From NCBI GenBank assembly GCA_013373445.1, contig JABXHV010000147.1, positions 1 through 37,961 of the forward strand: 37,961 nucleotides of DNA. Reading direction: 5' to 3'. Both the position numbers and the translations under genes were made by a program. The DNA is from Paracoccaceae bacterium. GTDB taxonomy: Bacteria > Pseudomonadota > Alphaproteobacteria > Rhizobiales > Stappiaceae. Under the pieces are notes generated by a model, which was not told where the DNA came from, did no database searches, and saw only the letters and a program-made list of their open reading frames with translations. This document shows, in pieces, positions 10,607 through 19,015 of this stretch; position 1 is the stretch's first letter, and the number at the start of each line of letters is the position of its first letter.

Positions 10607-12070
10607 ATGTTGACTGGACGCCAGACCCTCGCCAGCCTCGATCAGGCTTTGGGCGATCTTAAACGCGAAGAATCTGAACTCAGCACCCGCATAGAACGCG
10701 CCACACGTTCCATCAGCGATATTCGCTCTCACCAGGGTGACCTGTACAAGGACCTTGCCCGTTTTCATCTGGATGACAGCAAGGCCAGCTTGTTTGACGG
10801 ACATATGGATAAGTCCACACAAGAAGCCAAGCGGATCATGGACAAGCGCGCTCGTAGCTTCAAGGTACTGGGCGAGCAGTTGCGCGAGAAAGAATCCCGA
10901 TACGCCTTTTTGCAAAAGCGCCGTGCAGGTCTTGCCGAAGAATCAGAAAGCACATCAAGCCGCATGGATGATCTGCTCGATGACATCGATGCGAAGCTGG
11001 CCAATGATGCAACTTTCCTGAAGCAAAAGAGCAAGACTGATCATGCTCTGGAAACTGCCCGCGCAGCCAAGTCCAAGGCAGAGCAGGCACAGCACGACAT
11101 GGATGAAAAAGGCAAGGCCTACGAGGAAGATCGTTTGTTCATCTATCTGTGGACACGTGACTTCGGCACACCTGAATACAGGACCAGGGGCATCATACGG
11201 ACGCTGGACACTTGGGTGGCAGGCCTGATTGACTTCGAAGAGGCTCGTGCCAACTACTCCCTTTTGACCCGCATCCCCGATCAATTGGCGCGCCATGCAG
11301 AGCGCTGTGAAGAACTGGCTAATGCCGAGCAGGAAAAACTCGCGCAGATGAGCAGGGCCGCGCTGACCGAAGCAGCCGGAGAAGACCTCGGCGCCCGCAT
11401 TGATCATCTCGACAATGAAATCATCAACATCGACACTGAGATTGAGGCCCTGGATCAGTCCATCGACACACTGAAGGAGGCCATGCAATCCTTCACTGAC
11501 GGTCAGGACAGCGACTTTCTAAAGGCTGAGGAACAACTGGCCACCTCCCTCAAATCGGAAGAGCTGAAAGACCTTTGGCGCCGCGCCATTGCGACCCCCT
11601 CCCCTGAGGACGAAAAGCTCGTACGGCAGATCGAAGACATGAATACCCGCATTGAGGAACTGGAACGGGACATACGTCAAGACCGTCAACTTCAACGTGA
11701 TATCACGCGCCGCCGTTCGGAACTTGGCAAGGTCACCCAGCAATTTCGCCGTGGCGGCTATGACAGTTGGGAAACCACCTTCTCCGACAACAGCCTGACC
11801 ACCGTGCTATTGGGCGAGCTGGTGAAAGGTGCAATCAGCGGCGCCGATTATTGGGCCAGAGCGAAGCGCTCCCACAAGCGGCGTAAACCACGCGGTGGAC
11901 GTGTCGGGTTTCCAGGTGGCGCTGGCCTTCCCGGATCAATGGGCGGATTTGGCGGCAGTTCACGTGGCCAGGGTCGCTCGCGCAGCAGTGGCGGCAGCTT
12001 CGGCGGCGGGGGCTTCAGCAGCGGCGGAAGCTTTGGCGGTGGCGGTTTTAAGACCGGTGACACTTTTTGA
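10607..12070 (+). CDS. Uncharacterised long coiled-coil protein with Gly/Ser-rich tail
   Basis: 487 residues. Residues 1-175 and 225-400 are charged, heptad-rich helices (for example LDNEIINIDTEIEALDQSID), broken by a short more globular part with aromatic residues (FIYLWTRDFGTPEYRTRG, about 175-195). A basic patch (RAKRSHKRRKPRGGR) precedes a final ~60-residue Gly/Ser/Phe-rich tail with repeats of the type GGSFGGGGF. No signal peptide or membrane helix is seen. The helical body recalls PspA-like membrane-stress proteins only in general character. The tail looks like those ending TPM-domain (YgcG-type) proteins, but no TPM domain is present. The start follows an AGGGAGA ribosome-binding site. 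Function unknown. Confidence 0.75.
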   Translation: MLTGRQTLASLDQALGDLKREESELSTRIERATRSISDIRSHQGDLYKDLARFHLDDSKASLFDGHMDKSTQEAKRIMDKRARSFKVLGEQLREKESRYAFLQKRRAGLAEESESTSSRMDDLLDDIDAKLANDATFLKQKSKTDHALETARAAKSKAEQAQHDMDEKGKAYEEDRLFIYLWTRDFGTPEYRTRGIIRTLDTWVAGLIDFEEARANYSLLTRIPDQLARHAERCEELANAEQEKLAQMSRAALTEAAGEDLGARIDHLDNEIINIDTEIEALDQSIDTLKEAMQSFTDGQDSDFLKAEEQLATSLKSEELKDLWRRAIATPSPEDEKLVRQIEDMNTRIEELERDIRQDRQLQRDITRRRSELGKVTQQFRRGGYDSWETTFSDNSLTTVLLGELVKGAISGADYWARAKRSHKRRKPRGGRVGFPGGAGLPGSMGGFGGSSRGQGRSRSSGGSFGGGGFSSGGSFGGGGFKTGDTF

Positions 12071-12264
12071 CCGTCTTGTAGTCTTAGAGAAACGCGTTCG
12101 ACATAGACCCGTCGTTATAGACATGAAATGACGCGCAAGCGTGGCTTTTTGAACCATTGTTCGAGAGGTCGGCAGCCACATGCATTTCGAGTTTATTAAC
12201 CAGGTAATGGTTGCATTTGCCTCAACAACAACAAGAACAACAATTAGGACGCTAAGGATTGGCC
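12071..12264. other. Intergenic region after the coiled-coil gene
   Basis: About 190 bases. A short hairpin ACGC-GCAA-GCGT (12131-12142) followed by GGCTTTTT is a possible weak terminator. A ribosome-binding site TAAGGA (12253-12258) serves the lipoprotein gene. Nothing else is recognised. Confidence 0.35.
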
Positions 12265-12750
12265 ATGCAGAAACTGCTCGTTATCGCGCTTCTTGCCGGC
12301 CTGACTGCCTGCCAGTCAGGACCAAGCACGCGCTCACTCAGTGGACAACCTCAACTCACTGTTTCGAACAATAGTCAAAGCGTCATTATCGCCGCTCCGC
12401 CCGAGGCCGTCCGAGGGGCTCTGGTGGCCAGCGCGACGAGAAAGGGCACTGCCATTGTGCAGGACAGCGCCAACATGGTCGTTATGGAGCGGGTCCTGAT
12501 TGGTGAAAACCCTGCGCTTGATTCGCAATTCGGACCGTCCGACAACGGCATTCGGGTCATCCGTATTCGTGTACGCTTCACCGGAACCGAGTGCACCACA
12601 ACAGCGGTTCAGGACCTTGCCCTCGTAAACAATGTTCGAACAGCACTTGAGCAGAGTTTTGCAATGCCTGGCGATGCCAACACACAAAAGAGCTTGCAGG
12701 GCCTTAAGCGCTCTGCCGAGAACGCCAGCAAGTGTAAACGCCTACTCTGA
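12265..12750 (+). CDS. Small putative lipoprotein
   Basis: 161 residues. The N-terminus MQKLLVIALLAGLTACQS is a lipoprotein signal peptide with lipobox LTAC, so the mature protein should begin at Cys16 and be attached to a membrane facing the periplasm. The rest is a small alpha/beta domain with no motif I recognise; two further cysteines (FTGTECTTTAVQ and the C-terminal KCKRLL) could form a disulfide. The ATG at 12265 has TAAGGA six bases upstream; the TTG two codons earlier is in frame but less likely. It is followed by a bidirectional terminator. It may belong with the preceding three genes, though the ~190-base gap leaves that open. Confidence 0.75.
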   Translation: MQKLLVIALLAGLTACQSGPSTRSLSGQPQLTVSNNSQSVIIAAPPEAVRGALVASATRKGTAIVQDSANMVVMERVLIGENPALDSQFGPSDNGIRVIRIRVRFTGTECTTTAVQDLALVNNVRTALEQSFAMPGDANTQKSLQGLKRSAENASKCKRLL

Positions 12751-12795
12751 CCCACAGATTCAATTGGGTCAGGACCCAACGACAAATAATCAAAG

Positions 12796-12819
12796 AAAAG
12801 GGCCCGATCGGGCCCTTTT
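12796..12819. terminator. Bidirectional terminator between the lipoprotein gene and cckA
   Basis: This is a perfect 24-base inverted repeat with arms AAAAGGGCCCGA and TCGGGCCCTTTT. It has A/T ends on both sides and lies between convergent genes, 46 bases after the lipoprotein stop and 23 bases after the cckA stop. Confidence 0.9.
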
Positions 12820-12841
12820 ACATATCAAGCGTTCACTGCCG

Positions 12842-15397
12842 TCAGTCCTTGGAATTCAGGACTTCCTTCACGGTTGTCGCCAATTGCTTCAACGTGAATG
12901 GTTTCGGCAGGAAGAAAAACTTCTCATTCTCAGGAAGGTTTTCCTCAAACGCATCCTCCGCATAGCCAGAGACGAAAATGATCTTCAAATCGGGACGGGT
13001 CTTGCGCAATTCCACCAGCAGCGTCGGACCATCCATCTCCGGCATCACAACATCGGATACCACAAGGTCCACGTCGCCCCCGGTTTCCTCCATGACTTCC
13101 AGAGCTTCCGTGCCTGATCCTGCCTCGTGGACAGTATAGCCCCGCGATGCAAGTGCCCTTGCAGCAAAGGCACGCACCGCCTCTTCATCCTCGACCAGCA
13201 AAATCGTTGCAGAGCCGGTCAGGTCGGCGACGGCCTCAGGCAAAGCTTCCTGTTTAACTTCAGGTTCTTCCACGAATTCGGGAATGTGACGTGGCAGGAA
13301 CAGACGGAAGGTAGTACCCACATCGACTTCACTCGTGCAGAAGACAAACCCACCAGTCTGCTTCACGATACCGTAAACAGTCGAAAGGCCGAGCCCTGTG
13401 CCCTTCCCGACTTCCTTGGTGGAGAAGAACGGATCGAAAATTTTCTCCATGACGTGGGCTGGCATGCCGTGGCCGGTATCGCTGACTTCGATCAACGTGT
13501 ATTCGCCGGGAGGCATCCCGCGCGTGTTCTCGTATTGGGTTGATTCCGCTTCATTGACGTTGGACGTCGCGATCGTCAGCTTGCCGCCATCAGACATCGC
13601 ATCACCGGCATTCACTGCCAGATTGACGATCACCTGCTCGAGCTGGTTGAGATCAGCCATGACTGGCCACAGATCCCTGCCATGAACCACTTTGAGTTCG
13701 ACTTTCTCACCCAGCAAGCGATCAAGAAGGATAGAGAGATCGGCAAGAACATCATTCAAGGACAGTTGCTGCGGACGCAGCGTCTGGCGACGTGAGAACG
13801 CCAAGAGCTGACGCACCAAACCGGCTGCCCGGTTCGCGTTCTGCTTGATGTTCATGATGTCCTGGAACGACGGATCAGTCGGACGATGGCTCGCCAAAAG
13901 AAGATCAGAGAACCCGATAATGGCTGTCAGAACGTTGTTGAAATCGTGAGCAACACCGCCAGCCAATTGGCCGATCGCCTGCATTTTCTGACTTTGGGCA
14001 AATTGGGCTTCCAAAGTGCGTTGTTGAGTGGTCTCCAGCGCATAGACAATCGTAGCCTCGCCGTCTCCATCACCGTCTTCGACAGCTGAAACGTAAAAGG
14101 TTGCAGAACGCGGATCCGGGTCATTGTTGAGCGCGATATCAACGGGCGCAATTTCACCAATCCCGCTGGCTGCGGAAGCCAGGATCTTTGAAAGCTCTTC
14201 GCGCGCGTTTTCAGCAACGAACTCTTCGAGTTTTGGCGGGCCGTCGCTGTCCTCAACAGAACCGAACAACCGGATAAACGGCGCATTGGTGCGCAGCACC
14301 CGGCCTTCAGCGTCAAGAGACGCAATCGCAATCGGGGTGTTGTTGAAGAAACGCGCAAAGCGCACTTCAGCAGCGCGTAGTGCTTCTGATGCTTCCTCGC
14401 CGCGCGACCGATTGAGAACCAGCGTACGGCTGTCGCCCGGCAAACCGTTTTCACCAAACGGCACCCGGTGCAGAAGACGAACAGGAAAGCTGCGGCCATT
14501 GCGAGCAATGAAATCGAGATCAAATGTCTCGCTCTTCACCTCACCTGCCTGCCCTTTGACAGACCTGATCAACTCGGTGCCGTCGCCCCGAATGACCGTT
14601 CCAAGATCAAGGTCGCCGGAGACGAATTGCGCCAGGTCATATCCAAGCCAATCAGCCAGTGTCGCGTTCATATAGACAATCCGCGCCGATCCGTCGCAGG
14701 AAAAGAAACCGGCGGGCGCATGGTCGAGGAAATTGATGACCCGCTGCAGTTCCTGGAAGGAGTTTTCCTGCTCCACACGATCGCGGGTGATATCGGCGAT
14801 CTGCCAGACAGTCAGCTTGCGGCGTCTGCCTGCGCTGTCTTCATCCATATACAGTGGACGCACAGAAACACGATACCAACGCGCGCCGCCATCAGCGCGA
14901 CCCAGCGGCACTTGCATACGCACTTCTTCTTGCGCCTTACGCCGTTCGCGCATCGCCTGGGAAAGGCGGAAGATCGCGTCAGCAGCATCCGGGTCGTTGG
15001 AGAACACGCGTTCCACGGCCCAAATATCGGCAGCCGTCTCGGCGCCAGTCAGAACTGCATAGGCCTCATTGGCATAGATGAGCCGACCATCGAAATCGGT
15101 GATCAGTGCGCCATCTTCAAGAGAATTGAGAAACGCAGAGGCGACCGGATTGCCCCGTGTCGAATTGCCCAATTTCAAGAAGCCAATGGCTCCGGCGAAC
15201 AGGCAGAACACACCGACAACGGCCAGTACGCCCAGCAACGCCAAAACGAACGGTTGCGACTGCTCCTTGCCAAGAACAGCAAAGGCAGCAACCGCGGCAA
15301 CGAGTGCCAGCGCCAGACCAATCAGAATCCAGATATTACCGGACTTTTCTGGCCGGTCGATCATTGGCTCATTCGATGCGCCATCCAGATCAAACAT
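12842..15397 (-). CDS. cckA: Hybrid sensor histidine kinase CckA
   Basis: The membrane hybrid kinase/phosphatase that feeds phosphate through ChpT to CtrA (and CpdR) in alphaproteobacteria. In order: two transmembrane helices (about 22-42 and 50-74), three PAS-like segments (about 85-205, 215-330, 340-455), HisKA with AHDFNNVLTAIIGFSDLL (phospho-His H484), HATPase with the N-box NLAVNAGDAM (592-601), DTGHGMP and GKGTGLGLSTVYGIV, then a receiver domain (731-848) with acidic pocket E736/D737, phospho-acceptor D782 (SDVVMPEMDG) and K832 (LPKPF). The 851 residues are usual for the Rhizobiales/Rhodospirillales-type CckA. It is the last gene of the flgB-to-flhB run, 86 bases after flhB, and may be partly co-transcribed with it. 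Confidence 0.95.
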   Translation of the reverse strand: MFDLDGASNEPMIDRPEKSGNIWILIGLALALVAAVAAFAVLGKEQSQPFVLALLGVLAVVGVFCLFAGAIGFLKLGNSTRGNPVASAFLNSLEDGALITDFDGRLIYANEAYAVLTGAETAADIWAVERVFSNDPDAADAIFRLSQAMRERRKAQEEVRMQVPLGRADGGARWYRVSVRPLYMDEDSAGRRRKLTVWQIADITRDRVEQENSFQELQRVINFLDHAPAGFFSCDGSARIVYMNATLADWLGYDLAQFVSGDLDLGTVIRGDGTELIRSVKGQAGEVKSETFDLDFIARNGRSFPVRLLHRVPFGENGLPGDSRTLVLNRSRGEEASEALRAAEVRFARFFNNTPIAIASLDAEGRVLRTNAPFIRLFGSVEDSDGPPKLEEFVAENAREELSKILASAASGIGEIAPVDIALNNDPDPRSATFYVSAVEDGDGDGEATIVYALETTQQRTLEAQFAQSQKMQAIGQLAGGVAHDFNNVLTAIIGFSDLLLASHRPTDPSFQDIMNIKQNANRAAGLVRQLLAFSRRQTLRPQQLSLNDVLADLSILLDRLLGEKVELKVVHGRDLWPVMADLNQLEQVIVNLAVNAGDAMSDGGKLTIATSNVNEAESTQYENTRGMPPGEYTLIEVSDTGHGMPAHVMEKIFDPFFSTKEVGKGTGLGLSTVYGIVKQTGGFVFCTSEVDVGTTFRLFLPRHIPEFVEEPEVKQEALPEAVADLTGSATILLVEDEEAVRAFAARALASRGYTVHEAGSGTEALEVMEETGGDVDLVVSDVVMPEMDGPTLLVELRKTRPDLKIIFVSGYAEDAFEENLPENEKFFFLPKPFTLKQLATTVKEVLNSKD

Positions 15398-15482
15398 TCA
15401 CAAACTCCCTGGCTCGAATCGCTTTGCCGAGCCATTCCCAGCATTCTCTGCCAGGTTCTGAATTTCAACCAAATTGGTCGCG

Positions 15483-16559
15483 TTATGAACGCCAGCTCGC
15501 ACGCTTGCGCATCCTGAAGACGAAGCCAATAACCTCAGCAACCGCCTTGAAGTGTTCTTCAGGCACTTCGTGGTCAATTTCAATCGCCGCGTAAAGGGCA
15601 CGGGCAAGCGGCGGATTCTCAACCACCGGAACATCAGCACCCTTGGCCGTCTCACGTATTTTCAATGCAAGGGCATCAATACCTTTGGCAAGACAGATCG
15701 GCGCTGGCATGCCCTGTTCGTATTTCAGCGCCACCGCGTAGTGCGTCGGGTTTGTGACCACAACTGTTGCCTGAGGCACGGCTGCCATCATGCGCTTGCG
15801 GCTGCGTTCCATACGCAACTGACGAATCTTGCCCTTGATGTGAGGATCACCCTCTGTCTGCTTGTATTCTTCCTTGACCTCTTGCAGCGACATCTTTTGT
15901 TTTTCCCACCACTTATGGCGTTGGTACAAAAGGTCTGCAGCCGCAACCACCGTCATGACTGCCAGGATTGCTCCAATCAGCTGCAGAACAAGGACACGTG
16001 ATTCCACAAGCAGAACAGTGATATCCGCAAAGATGATAGCATCGGCCTCATCCTTATGTGGCCAGAGCACCGCAACCATAAGGGCGCCCACGACCATGAT
16101 CTTGAACAGGCCCTTGGCAAAATTCACCAGGCTCTCGCTCGAAAACAAGCGCTTGAAGCCGGAAATGGGTGAAATTTTCGACAACTTCGGCGTGATAGGC
16201 TCGGTCGACAAGACTGGTGCGTTCTGCACCAGGTTCCCTGCAACAGCCATAACCAAAAGCACCAGGAGCGGCACGCCGATGATCAGTGCTAGCGACTGGC
16301 CCGTATCACGCCAAAGCACACGCAGAGCCAGACCATCCACCGGAATATCATGCGCATGTTCCAGAAAATGACGCAGCAATCCACCAAGAGACCCCACCAC
16401 CGTTGGCGCGAAGATGGCAATCATCAACGCTGCCCCCGCAAGCGCAAACCAGGTGCTAACTTCTTGCGATTTCGGTAGGTCCCCTTTTTCTCGCGCATCG
16501 GCGAGCCGTTTCTGGGTGGGGTCCTCGGTTTTCTCCGAATCGTCGGAACCTTCTGCCAT
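15483..16559 (-). CDS. flhB: Flagellar export switch protein FlhB
   Basis: Inner-membrane component of the flagellar type III export gate that switches substrate class after hook completion. The 358 residues match the family. The N-terminus DDSEKTEDPTQKRLADAREKGDLPKS is typical, four membrane helices follow (about 37-57, 90-110, 150-165, 185-210), and the cytoplasmic domain carries the self-cleavage site N270-P-T-H in VVVTNPTHYAVALKY. The gene lies 9 bases after fliR on the same strand, so translation is probably coupled. Intact. Confidence 0.97.
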   Translation of the reverse strand: MAEGSDDSEKTEDPTQKRLADAREKGDLPKSQEVSTWFALAGAALMIAIFAPTVVGSLGGLLRHFLEHAHDIPVDGLALRVLWRDTGQSLALIIGVPLLVLLVMAVAGNLVQNAPVLSTEPITPKLSKISPISGFKRLFSSESLVNFAKGLFKIMVVGALMVAVLWPHKDEADAIIFADITVLLVESRVLVLQLIGAILAVMTVVAAADLLYQRHKWWEKQKMSLQEVKEEYKQTEGDPHIKGKIRQLRMERSRKRMMAAVPQATVVVTNPTHYAVALKYEQGMPAPICLAKGIDALALKIRETAKGADVPVVENPPLARALYAAIEIDHEVPEEHFKAVAEVIGFVFRMRKRASWRS

Positions 16560-16568
16560 TCAGCCCTC

Positions 16569-17342
16569 TCAGCCTAGCGTGAACTTCCCGATCGCCATTT
16601 CGAAATGCCCGAGATAGACGGTCATAATCGTTGACAGCAGAACCAGAAGAAGCCCCAGCCCGATCGCAATGTTCACGGGCATGGCAATAAAGAAGATCTG
16701 CATCTGAGGCATGAGTTTGTTCAACAAACCAAGCCCGAAATAGAAAACGATGCCGACCACAATAAACGGTGCACTCAAGCGCACCGCGACGGAAAAAACA
16801 CCCGCAAACGTCTGTGTTGCCAACTCGGCAAAATCAGCCAAAGGCAACCAGGATCCCGGGGGGAAAAGCGTGAAGCTGTCATGAAGCGCAGCAATCACGA
16901 GGTAGTGCGTGTCTGTAACAAAAATCAGCGTAATGCCGAGAATTGAAAGATAGTTGGCCACCAAAGTGCCCTGTTGGCCTGAATTCGTAACATCACCGCC
17001 AAGGGCCATCGCCAAGGACGACTGACTGGCGATGATCATGCCCGCCGTTTGCAGCGCTGAAGTGATCATCTTCGCACAAAGTCCGATGGCAAACCCCAAG
17101 AGAAGCTCGCCGCCCAACATGATCGCCAACTGCATCATGTTGTTCAAAAGTCCCGCTGGATAACGATCCTGAATAACCGGATAGAGCACCAGCGAAAGCA
17201 AAAGCGCTATCGTCAAACGCATCCGCACAGGAATCGACGATTCTCCCAATGCCGGGAGCAACATCACCATCGTACCGACCCTTGAAAAAATCAGCATGTA
17301 GATGGTCACGATTTCCGGCAGAAACGAGAGCTGTATCGTCAA
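16569..17342 (-). CDS. fliR: Flagellar export gate protein FliR
   Basis: Membrane subunit of the export gate (FliP5-FliQ4-FliR1). The 257 residues are hydrophobic with several membrane helices. The segment FSRVGTMVMLLPALGESSIPVRMRLTIAL is typical of the FliR N-terminus. The start codon at 17342 is TTG, preceded by AGGGG seven bases upstream; the next Met (residue 15-17) would remove the first helix, so TTG is preferred. The gene begins 13 bases after the fliQ stop. Confidence 0.95.
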   Translation of the reverse strand: MTIQLSFLPEIVTIYMLIFSRVGTMVMLLPALGESSIPVRMRLTIALLLSLVLYPVIQDRYPAGLLNNMMQLAIMLGGELLLGFAIGLCAKMITSALQTAGMIIASQSSLAMALGGDVTNSGQQGTLVANYLSILGITLIFVTDTHYLVIAALHDSFTLFPPGSWLPLADFAELATQTFAGVFSVAVRLSAPFIVVGIVFYFGLGLLNKLMPQMQIFFIAMPVNIAIGLGLLLVLLSTIMTVYLGHFEMAIGKFTLG

Positions 17343-17355
17343 GCGCTACCCCTGA

Positions 17356-17628
17356 CTAGGTGGCCGGCGAGGCAAGGATCATCTCCCCGACACGGGCCGT
17401 AAACGCTGCCAACACCTGCCCCATGAACGGCAGTGTCAGCAACAAGGTCAAGAAAATCGCAAGGATCTTCGGAACGAACACAAGCGTCATTTCCTGGATC
17501 TGAGTCAGCGCCTGGAACAGAGCGATGATCACACCTACTACGAGACCTACCAACATGGTCGGTCCTGCAATCAGGATCATCGCCCAAACACCCTCACGCG
17601 CAAGATCAAGTACTTCACCGCCGGTCAT
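17356..17628 (-). CDS. fliQ: Flagellar export gate protein FliQ
   Basis: A small (90-residue) two-helix membrane subunit of the flagellar export gate. Helices lie at about 16-38 (MILIAGPTMLVGLVVGVIIALFQ) and 50-75, joined by the conserved ALTQIQEMTLVFVPKI loop. It sits between fliE and fliR as in many alphaproteobacterial flagellar operons. Confidence 0.96.
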   Translation of the reverse strand: MTGGEVLDLAREGVWAMILIAGPTMLVGLVVGVIIALFQALTQIQEMTLVFVPKILAIFLTLLLTLPFMGQVLAAFTARVGEMILASPAT

Positions 17629-17648
17629 GGCCTGCTATCTCGCAACTC

Positions 17649-17963
17649 TTAGATCGGCATCCTCATGATCTCTTCATACGCAGAGATCACTCGGTCGCGG
17701 ACCGATACCATGGTTTCCAATGCAACTTCCGTTTCGGCAATCGCAGTCACGACGTCCACGACATTCGTCTTGCCATCGACCATCGAGAGAGACTTGGCTT
17801 CCATGGAATTGCCCTGATCAACAACATTGTCGAAGCTGCTTTTCACCAGTTCGCCAAAATTCACACCGCCACGAGTGGCAACTTCCTCAGCATTGTCATC
17901 AACCTGGCGCGCCAGGCGCGCAGCCATTTGATAAGCGTTATTTGCAACTGCCGATGTCGACAT
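17649..17963 (-). CDS. fliE: Flagellar hook-basal body complex protein FliE
   Basis: Periplasmic adaptor joining the MS ring/export gate to the rod. 104 residues. The C-terminal half carries the family's signature helices (VDVVTAIAETEVALETMVSVRDRVISAYEEIMRMPI). The N-terminal ~40 residues are variable, as usual. It is exported by the flagellar apparatus, consistent with the absence of a signal peptide. It lies between flgC and fliQ. Confidence 0.95.
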   Translation of the reverse strand: MSTSAVANNAYQMAARLARQVDDNAEEVATRGGVNFGELVKSSFDNVVDQGNSMEAKSLSMVDGKTNVVDVVTAIAETEVALETMVSVRDRVISAYEEIMRMPI

Positions 17964-18016
17964 GGGCTTCTCCAGTTCTAGCTTTTCCGATACGAGGCAT
18001 CAGAAGATTGCGCGGC

Positions 18017-18427
18017 TTAGCCCCGCAGAATATCAATGGTCCGTTGGACCATGCGCCGGGTCGTTTCGATAACGTTGAGGTTTGCTTCGTAGGAGCGCTG
18101 CGCTTCTCGCATATCAACGCTTTCGATCAGCGTGTTGACGTTTGGTGTCTTCAGGTACCCTTGTTCGTTTGCCGCCGGGTGACCTGGTTCGTAACGCTCC
18201 TCAAACGGGGTCTTGTCATAAACCACCGGTCCCAGACCCACGGTATCGCCTTCAATTTCCTTGTCGTACATTGTCTTGAAGGTCGGAATTTTCCGTCGAT
18301 AAGGCTCATCCTCCGGCGTACGGCCGATGGAGTCTGCGTTGGCGATGTTTTCTGCGATAACCCGCATACGTCCGTTTTGCGCACGCAAACCAGATGCGGA
18401 AATCATCAGGGATTTCATCAGATCCAT
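18017..18427 (-). CDS. flgC: Flagellar proximal rod protein FlgC
   Basis: Proximal rod subunit, 136 residues. It has the rod/hook N-terminal motif SASGLRAQNGRMRVIAENIANADS and the C-terminal helix MREAQRSYEANLNVIETTRRMVQRTIDIL. A strong ribosome-binding site AGGAGG precedes the ATG. The gene starts 30 bases after the flgB stop. Confidence 0.97.
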   Translation of the reverse strand: MDLMKSLMISASGLRAQNGRMRVIAENIANADSIGRTPEDEPYRRKIPTFKTMYDKEIEGDTVGLGPVVYDKTPFEERYEPGHPAANEQGYLKTPNVNTLIESVDMREAQRSYEANLNVIETTRRMVQRTIDILRG

Positions 18428-18457
18428 AAGTAAGCCTCCTAAAGTCGGCGCGTATGA

Positions 18458-18859
18458 TCAGCCGCGCGAAATTGCCGTTTTGATCAGCCCAATGCTGCGT
18501 TTGTAGAGCGTAGTGGCAGTCTGGTAATCCATCTGGTTCGCCGCGACTTTCATCATTTGCTCTTCCAGAACCACATTGTTGCCGCTTGGTGTGGTCTCGG
18601 ACATTTCTTCTTCAACCTTGAAGGTCGACAGACCGCCCTTCATTTTTCCAACGATGTGACCGCTGGATGTCACCTGAGTGGCCATTGGCTTAATGGATGA
18701 GCCTATGACCTCCTCCACCCGAAACTGCTTGAGATCAGTGGCGCGGTAACCTGGCGTATCGGCATTGGCGACGTTCTCCGCCAACATGTTCTGGCGTGAT
18801 TGATGCCAGTCCATTTTGGATCTGAGTGCGTTGAATACCCGAAGATCGCTGATCGCCAT
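18458..18859 (-). CDS. flgB: Flagellar proximal rod protein FlgB
   Basis: Proximal rod subunit, first gene of the flgB-flgC-fliE-fliQ-fliR-flhB run. It has the rod motif RQNMLAENVANADTPGYRATDL near the N-terminus and the family C-terminal helix. Two ATGs are in frame: 18871 and 18859. I choose 18859 (133 residues) because GGTGA sits six bases before it, whereas 18871 has no ribosome-binding site and overlaps a CtrA-like half site. Confidence 0.93.
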   Translation of the reverse strand: MAISDLRVFNALRSKMDWHQSRQNMLAENVANADTPGYRATDLKQFRVEEVIGSSIKPMATQVTSSGHIVGKMKGGLSTFKVEEEMSETTPSGNNVVLEEQMMKVAANQMDYQTATTLYKRSIGLIKTAISRG

Positions 18860-18863
18860 GTGA

Positions 18864-18878
18864 TTCACCATTCGTTAA
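18864..18878. promoter_or_regulatory. Degenerate CtrA-like box at the flgB start
   Basis: TTCA-N7-TTAA, one base off the CtrA consensus TTAA-N7-TTAA. On the minus strand its half TTAACGAATGG is identical to that of the perfect box at 18909-18923. It ends five bases before the preferred flgB ATG. Confidence 0.45.
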
Positions 18879-18885
18879 TAAACTA

Positions 18886-18898
18886 GGCAATGATTGCC
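18886..18898. promoter_or_regulatory. Perfect 13-bp palindrome shared by flagellar promoters
   Basis: GGCAAT-G-ATTGCC. The same element occurs at 33691-33703 (perfect) and 28908-28920 (one mismatch). It is probably a binding site for a dimeric flagellar regulator, with FlbD-like activator/repressor as the main candidate. Its GG-to-GC spacing is 8, not the 10 required for a sigma-54 promoter. Confidence 0.65.
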
Positions 18899-18908
18899 GA
18901 CCAAAAGG

Positions 18909-18923
18909 TTAACGAATGGTTAA
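18909..18923. promoter_or_regulatory. Perfect CtrA box upstream of flgB
   Basis: TTAA-CGAATGG-TTAA, an exact match to the CtrA consensus TTAA-N7-TTAA, 50 bases upstream of the preferred flgB start. It fits CtrA control of an early flagellar operon, as known in Caulobacter. The palindrome at 18886-18898 lies 10 bases nearer flgB. Confidence 0.75.
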
Positions 18924-19015
18924 CAAATAACCCAAGCCCTTAATCTTTCAGCCAAGAAACCGGTGGAAGACGTAATTGCATTCTGCAAAAATCCAGTTTT
19001 AACCGCCCGCATGTG

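Noticed and set aside
14468-15517. 349-residue plus-strand frame inside cckA
   Set aside because: Shadow of the intact cckA frame; composition is irregular and no domain is recognisable.
18886-18898. Reading GGCAAT-N-ATTGCC as a sigma-54 -24/-12 promoter
   Set aside because: The GG-to-GC spacing is 8 bases in all copies; sigma-54 needs 10. Real sigma-54 matches exist separately for flgF and flgI.
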